Shown here: in pieces, positions 5,936-6,749 of the stretch
Position numbering within the stretch: the first letter of the stretch is position 1
Layout: each line of letters opens with the position of its first letter
From: Desulfobacterales bacterium C00003106
Lineage (GTDB): Bacteria; Desulfobacterota; Desulfobacteria; Desulfobacterales; C00003106
Length of the DNA: 6,749 bases
Assembly: GCA_001751015.1 (NCBI GenBank)
Contig: MAXM01000121.1
Coordinates: forward strand, 1-6,749
Direction of reading: 5' to 3'
Notes under the pieces: model-generated
The model's input: the letters and a program-made list of their open reading frames with translations, nothing else
Databases searched by the model: none
Told to the model about the DNA's origin: nothing
Translations under genes and position numbers: made by a program

Positions 5936-5976
5936 AGAACAGATGCAAAGACTTCACGCAGATTCATAATTTTCAT
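5869..5976 (-). CDS. Possible 35-residue small protein, unrecognised
   Basis: ATG at 5976 opens a frame of 35 codons ending in TGA. A second in-frame ATG at 5967 would give MNLREVFASVLRQARTAGIN as the first twenty residues, an amphipathic, basic helix-like stretch. There is no Shine-Dalgarno sequence within a normal distance of either ATG. The frame overlaps the promoter candidate at 5974-6003 and the 77-bp inverted repeat. I do not recognise it and favour a remnant or chance frame over a working gene. Confidence 0.18.
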   Translation of the reverse strand: MKIMNLREVFASVLRQARTAGINRTDTLSILTNRV

Positions 5977-6003
5977 ATATTATATAAATATCTCTTCTGT
6001 CAA
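5974..6003 (-). promoter_or_regulatory. Promoter candidate whose -35 overlaps the coaE stop codon
   Basis: On the - strand a perfect TTGACA (6003-5998) contains the TGA stop of coaE (6002-6000). After 18 bp comes TATATG (5979-5974), which matches four of six -10 positions. A perfect TATAAT (5984-5979) also occurs, but only 13 bp from the -35, too close for normal sigma70 use. Transcription would run toward rho through the repeat-rich region, starting near 5967, and could serve rho or a non-coding RNA. Confidence 0.35.
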
Positions 6004-6638
6004 GGCCTATCTGTGACGCTTCTGAAAAACCTTCCGTCTGTTTGACGAAGGAACGTTCTGTGTATATTGAATACCTGCTTTGAGAGATCCTCTAAGCCGG
6101 CACTGTTTTCGATAGCAAAATCGGCGCGCTTCTCTTTTGCCTCAGTGCAGTCCTGCATGTTTACAAGGGCCTCTGCGTTCTCATCGGAGACGCGATCTCT
6201 GCGCATCAAACGGTCTATTCGCTGATGAGCAGGGGCTGATACCAAAATGGTCGCATCAAAAAGATCCTGAAGGCCGCATTCGAACAGGAGAGGAACTTCA
6301 ACAACGACTATTTCTTCAGGAAAAGCCGTTTCCAGCGCCTTCATACGCTTTTTCATGTTCTGTAATATTGCAGGGTGTGTTATTTTTTGCAGGATGATAC
6401 GCGCATCAGGATCTGCGATGATGAATTCACGGAGTCTGCGACGATCTATAGAATTATCCGCTTTTAAGATCGTTTTCCCGAAGTAGTCGACGATCTGAAG
6501 CCAGCAACGGGTCTGAGGCTGAACCACCTCACGCGATATCTTGTCAAGACTGATAGTCCGAACCCCAAGTTTTTCGAATTCAGCACATATAACGCTCTTC
6601 CCAGAGCCTGCACCTCCCGTAATCGCCACTTTCAGCAT
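6000..6638 (-). CDS. coaE: Dephospho-CoA kinase
   Basis: CoaE phosphorylates the 3'-hydroxyl of dephospho-CoA with ATP, the last step of coenzyme A synthesis, in the cytoplasm. The 212 residues match the usual length. The P-loop is GGAGSGKS (8-15). SLDKISREVVQP (30-41) corresponds to the catalytic DxD-type segment: Asp32 aligns with the catalytic Asp33 of the E. coli enzyme, but the first Asp of the usual DAD is Ser here. ITHPAI (86-91), VPLLFE (115-120) and a LID region with RLMRRDRV (143-150) followed by Gln162 are present, and ADFAIENSAGLEDL (172-185) is the typical C-terminal adenine-binding segment. The start ATG has a weak GAAGAG six bases upstream. rho follows in the same direction, but after 787 bp. 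In many relatives coaE and rho are close neighbours, so the gap is notable. Confidence 0.95.
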   Translation of the reverse strand: MLKVAITGGAGSGKSVICAEFEKLGVRTISLDKISREVVQPQTRCWLQIVDYFGKTILKADNSIDRRRLREFIIADPDARIILQKITHPAILQNMKKRMKALETAFPEEIVVVEVPLLFECGLQDLFDATILVSAPAHQRIDRLMRRDRVSDENAEALVNMQDCTEAKEKRADFAIENSAGLEDLSKQVFNIHRTFLRQTDGRFFRSVTDRP

Positions 6639-6665
6639 CGTACGCTCTTCGTAGGCTCAATAAAC

Positions 6666-6693
6666 CTCGCAAACTCGCAGTTTATAGTGCGGG
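6666..6693. repeat. Stem-loop in the coaE upstream region
   Basis: CTCGCA (6666-6671) pairs with TGCGGG (6688-6693), including one G-T pair, and AACT/AGTT (6672-6675, 6679-6682) extends the stem after a bulge, closing on a CGC loop. A TATAAA-like sequence on the - strand (6686-6681) sits in the bulged arm without a good -35 element. It could be part of a coaE leader, but no regulator is recognised. Confidence 0.3.
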
Positions 6694-6712
6694 ACACATG
6701 AATTAATACCTG

Positions 6713-6749
6713 ATATCGTCATTAACATGCTTTAATTACGATATTTTTT
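6713..6749 (+). terminator. AT-rich hairpin followed by a T-run at the window edge
   Basis: ATATCGT (6713-6719) pairs with ACGATAT (6738-6744). After one mismatch, ATTAA (6721-6725) pairs with TTAAT (6732-6736). A run of six T (6744-6749) follows to the window end. The shape is that of an intrinsic terminator on the + strand, but the stem has only two G-C pairs and no + strand gene precedes it, so termination would be weak or would act on antisense transcripts. Confidence 0.25.

Larger units (their letters stand above)
5213..5999. other. 787-bp non-coding, structured intergenic region upstream of rho
   Basis: No reading frame here has both a credible start and recognisable protein features. 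The longest frames (5573-5872 -, 5692-6045 +) overlap repeats and each other and look fortuitous. The region is AT-rich at 5520-5536 and 5965-5995, and holds at least four inverted-repeat structures, a G-rich tract on the - strand and short duplicated motifs, each listed separately. It separates coaE from rho, which are transcribed in the same direction. I see no tRNA, CRISPR array, recognised riboswitch or transposase. Confidence 0.7.

Noticed and set aside
5518..5995. Chromosomal replication origin, from AT-rich tracts plus a DnaA box
   Set aside because: Only one perfect box exists, and dnaA, dnaN, gidA or rpmH are not in the window.
5692..6045. 117-codon + strand open frame across the spacer and coaE 3' end
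   Set aside because: It overlaps the end of coaE on the other strand and several inverted repeats, has no ribosome site, and its product shows no domain, membrane or family features.
6153..6176. Leu in CoaE where many homologues have Arg in the AxxRIxxQ motif
   Set aside because: By recollection the E. coli enzyme also has a hydrophobic residue there (EQILAAQ), so this is ordinary variation.

Overview
The window is chromosomal housekeeping DNA from a Gram-negative, anaerobe-like bacterium, most probably a member of the Desulfobacterota (the former Deltaproteobacteria). This rests on the holB-ricT-metG gene order, a PSP1/RicT protein in a genome whose Rho is otherwise proteobacterial in style, and a MetRS with one Cys3His zinc knuckle and a fused C-terminal tRNA-binding domain. 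Placement below phylum is not supportable from the sequence alone.

Left block (1-3920, + strand): a compact three-gene operon. holB (DNA polymerase III delta' clamp-loader subunit) starts at a GTG at 115, ricT (PSP1-domain, cysteine-rich protein) follows after 13 bp, and metG (methionyl-tRNA synthetase) follows after 13 bp, with a GGAGGA ribosome site that fixes its start at 2004. The first 114 bp carry a degenerate 7-bp tandem repeat and a weak promoter candidate. The upstream partner gene often found here (tmk) is not visible.

Middle (3921-5212): metG converges on rho across only 44 bp without a recognisable intrinsic terminator. rho encodes a complete 415-residue transcription termination factor on the - strand.

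Intergenic region (5213-5999): 787 bp between coaE and rho, both on the - strand, with no convincing protein gene. It is the least ordinary part of the window. It holds a plausible rho promoter inside a 10-bp inverted repeat, a short-loop G-quadruplex motif just upstream of that promoter, a 68-bp nested imperfect palindrome, a diverged partial second copy of that palindrome's core, a 77-bp inverted-repeat structure, a perfect DnaA 9-mer, and a TTGACA promoter candidate whose -35 hexamer overlaps the coaE stop codon. Two short - strand frames read like protein but lack support, and may be remnants of a repeat or a decayed gene.

Right block (6000-6749): coaE (dephospho-CoA kinase), complete, followed by about 110 bp of AT-rich upstream sequence with two stem-loops.

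Functionally the genes are core machinery: replication (HolB), translation (MetG), transcription termination (Rho), cofactor synthesis (CoaE), and a putative RNA-processing or Fe-S protein (RicT). I do not see a new defence, mobile or biosynthetic system. The best candidates for something undescribed are the structured, repeat-containing leader region of rho and its G-quadruplex motif.
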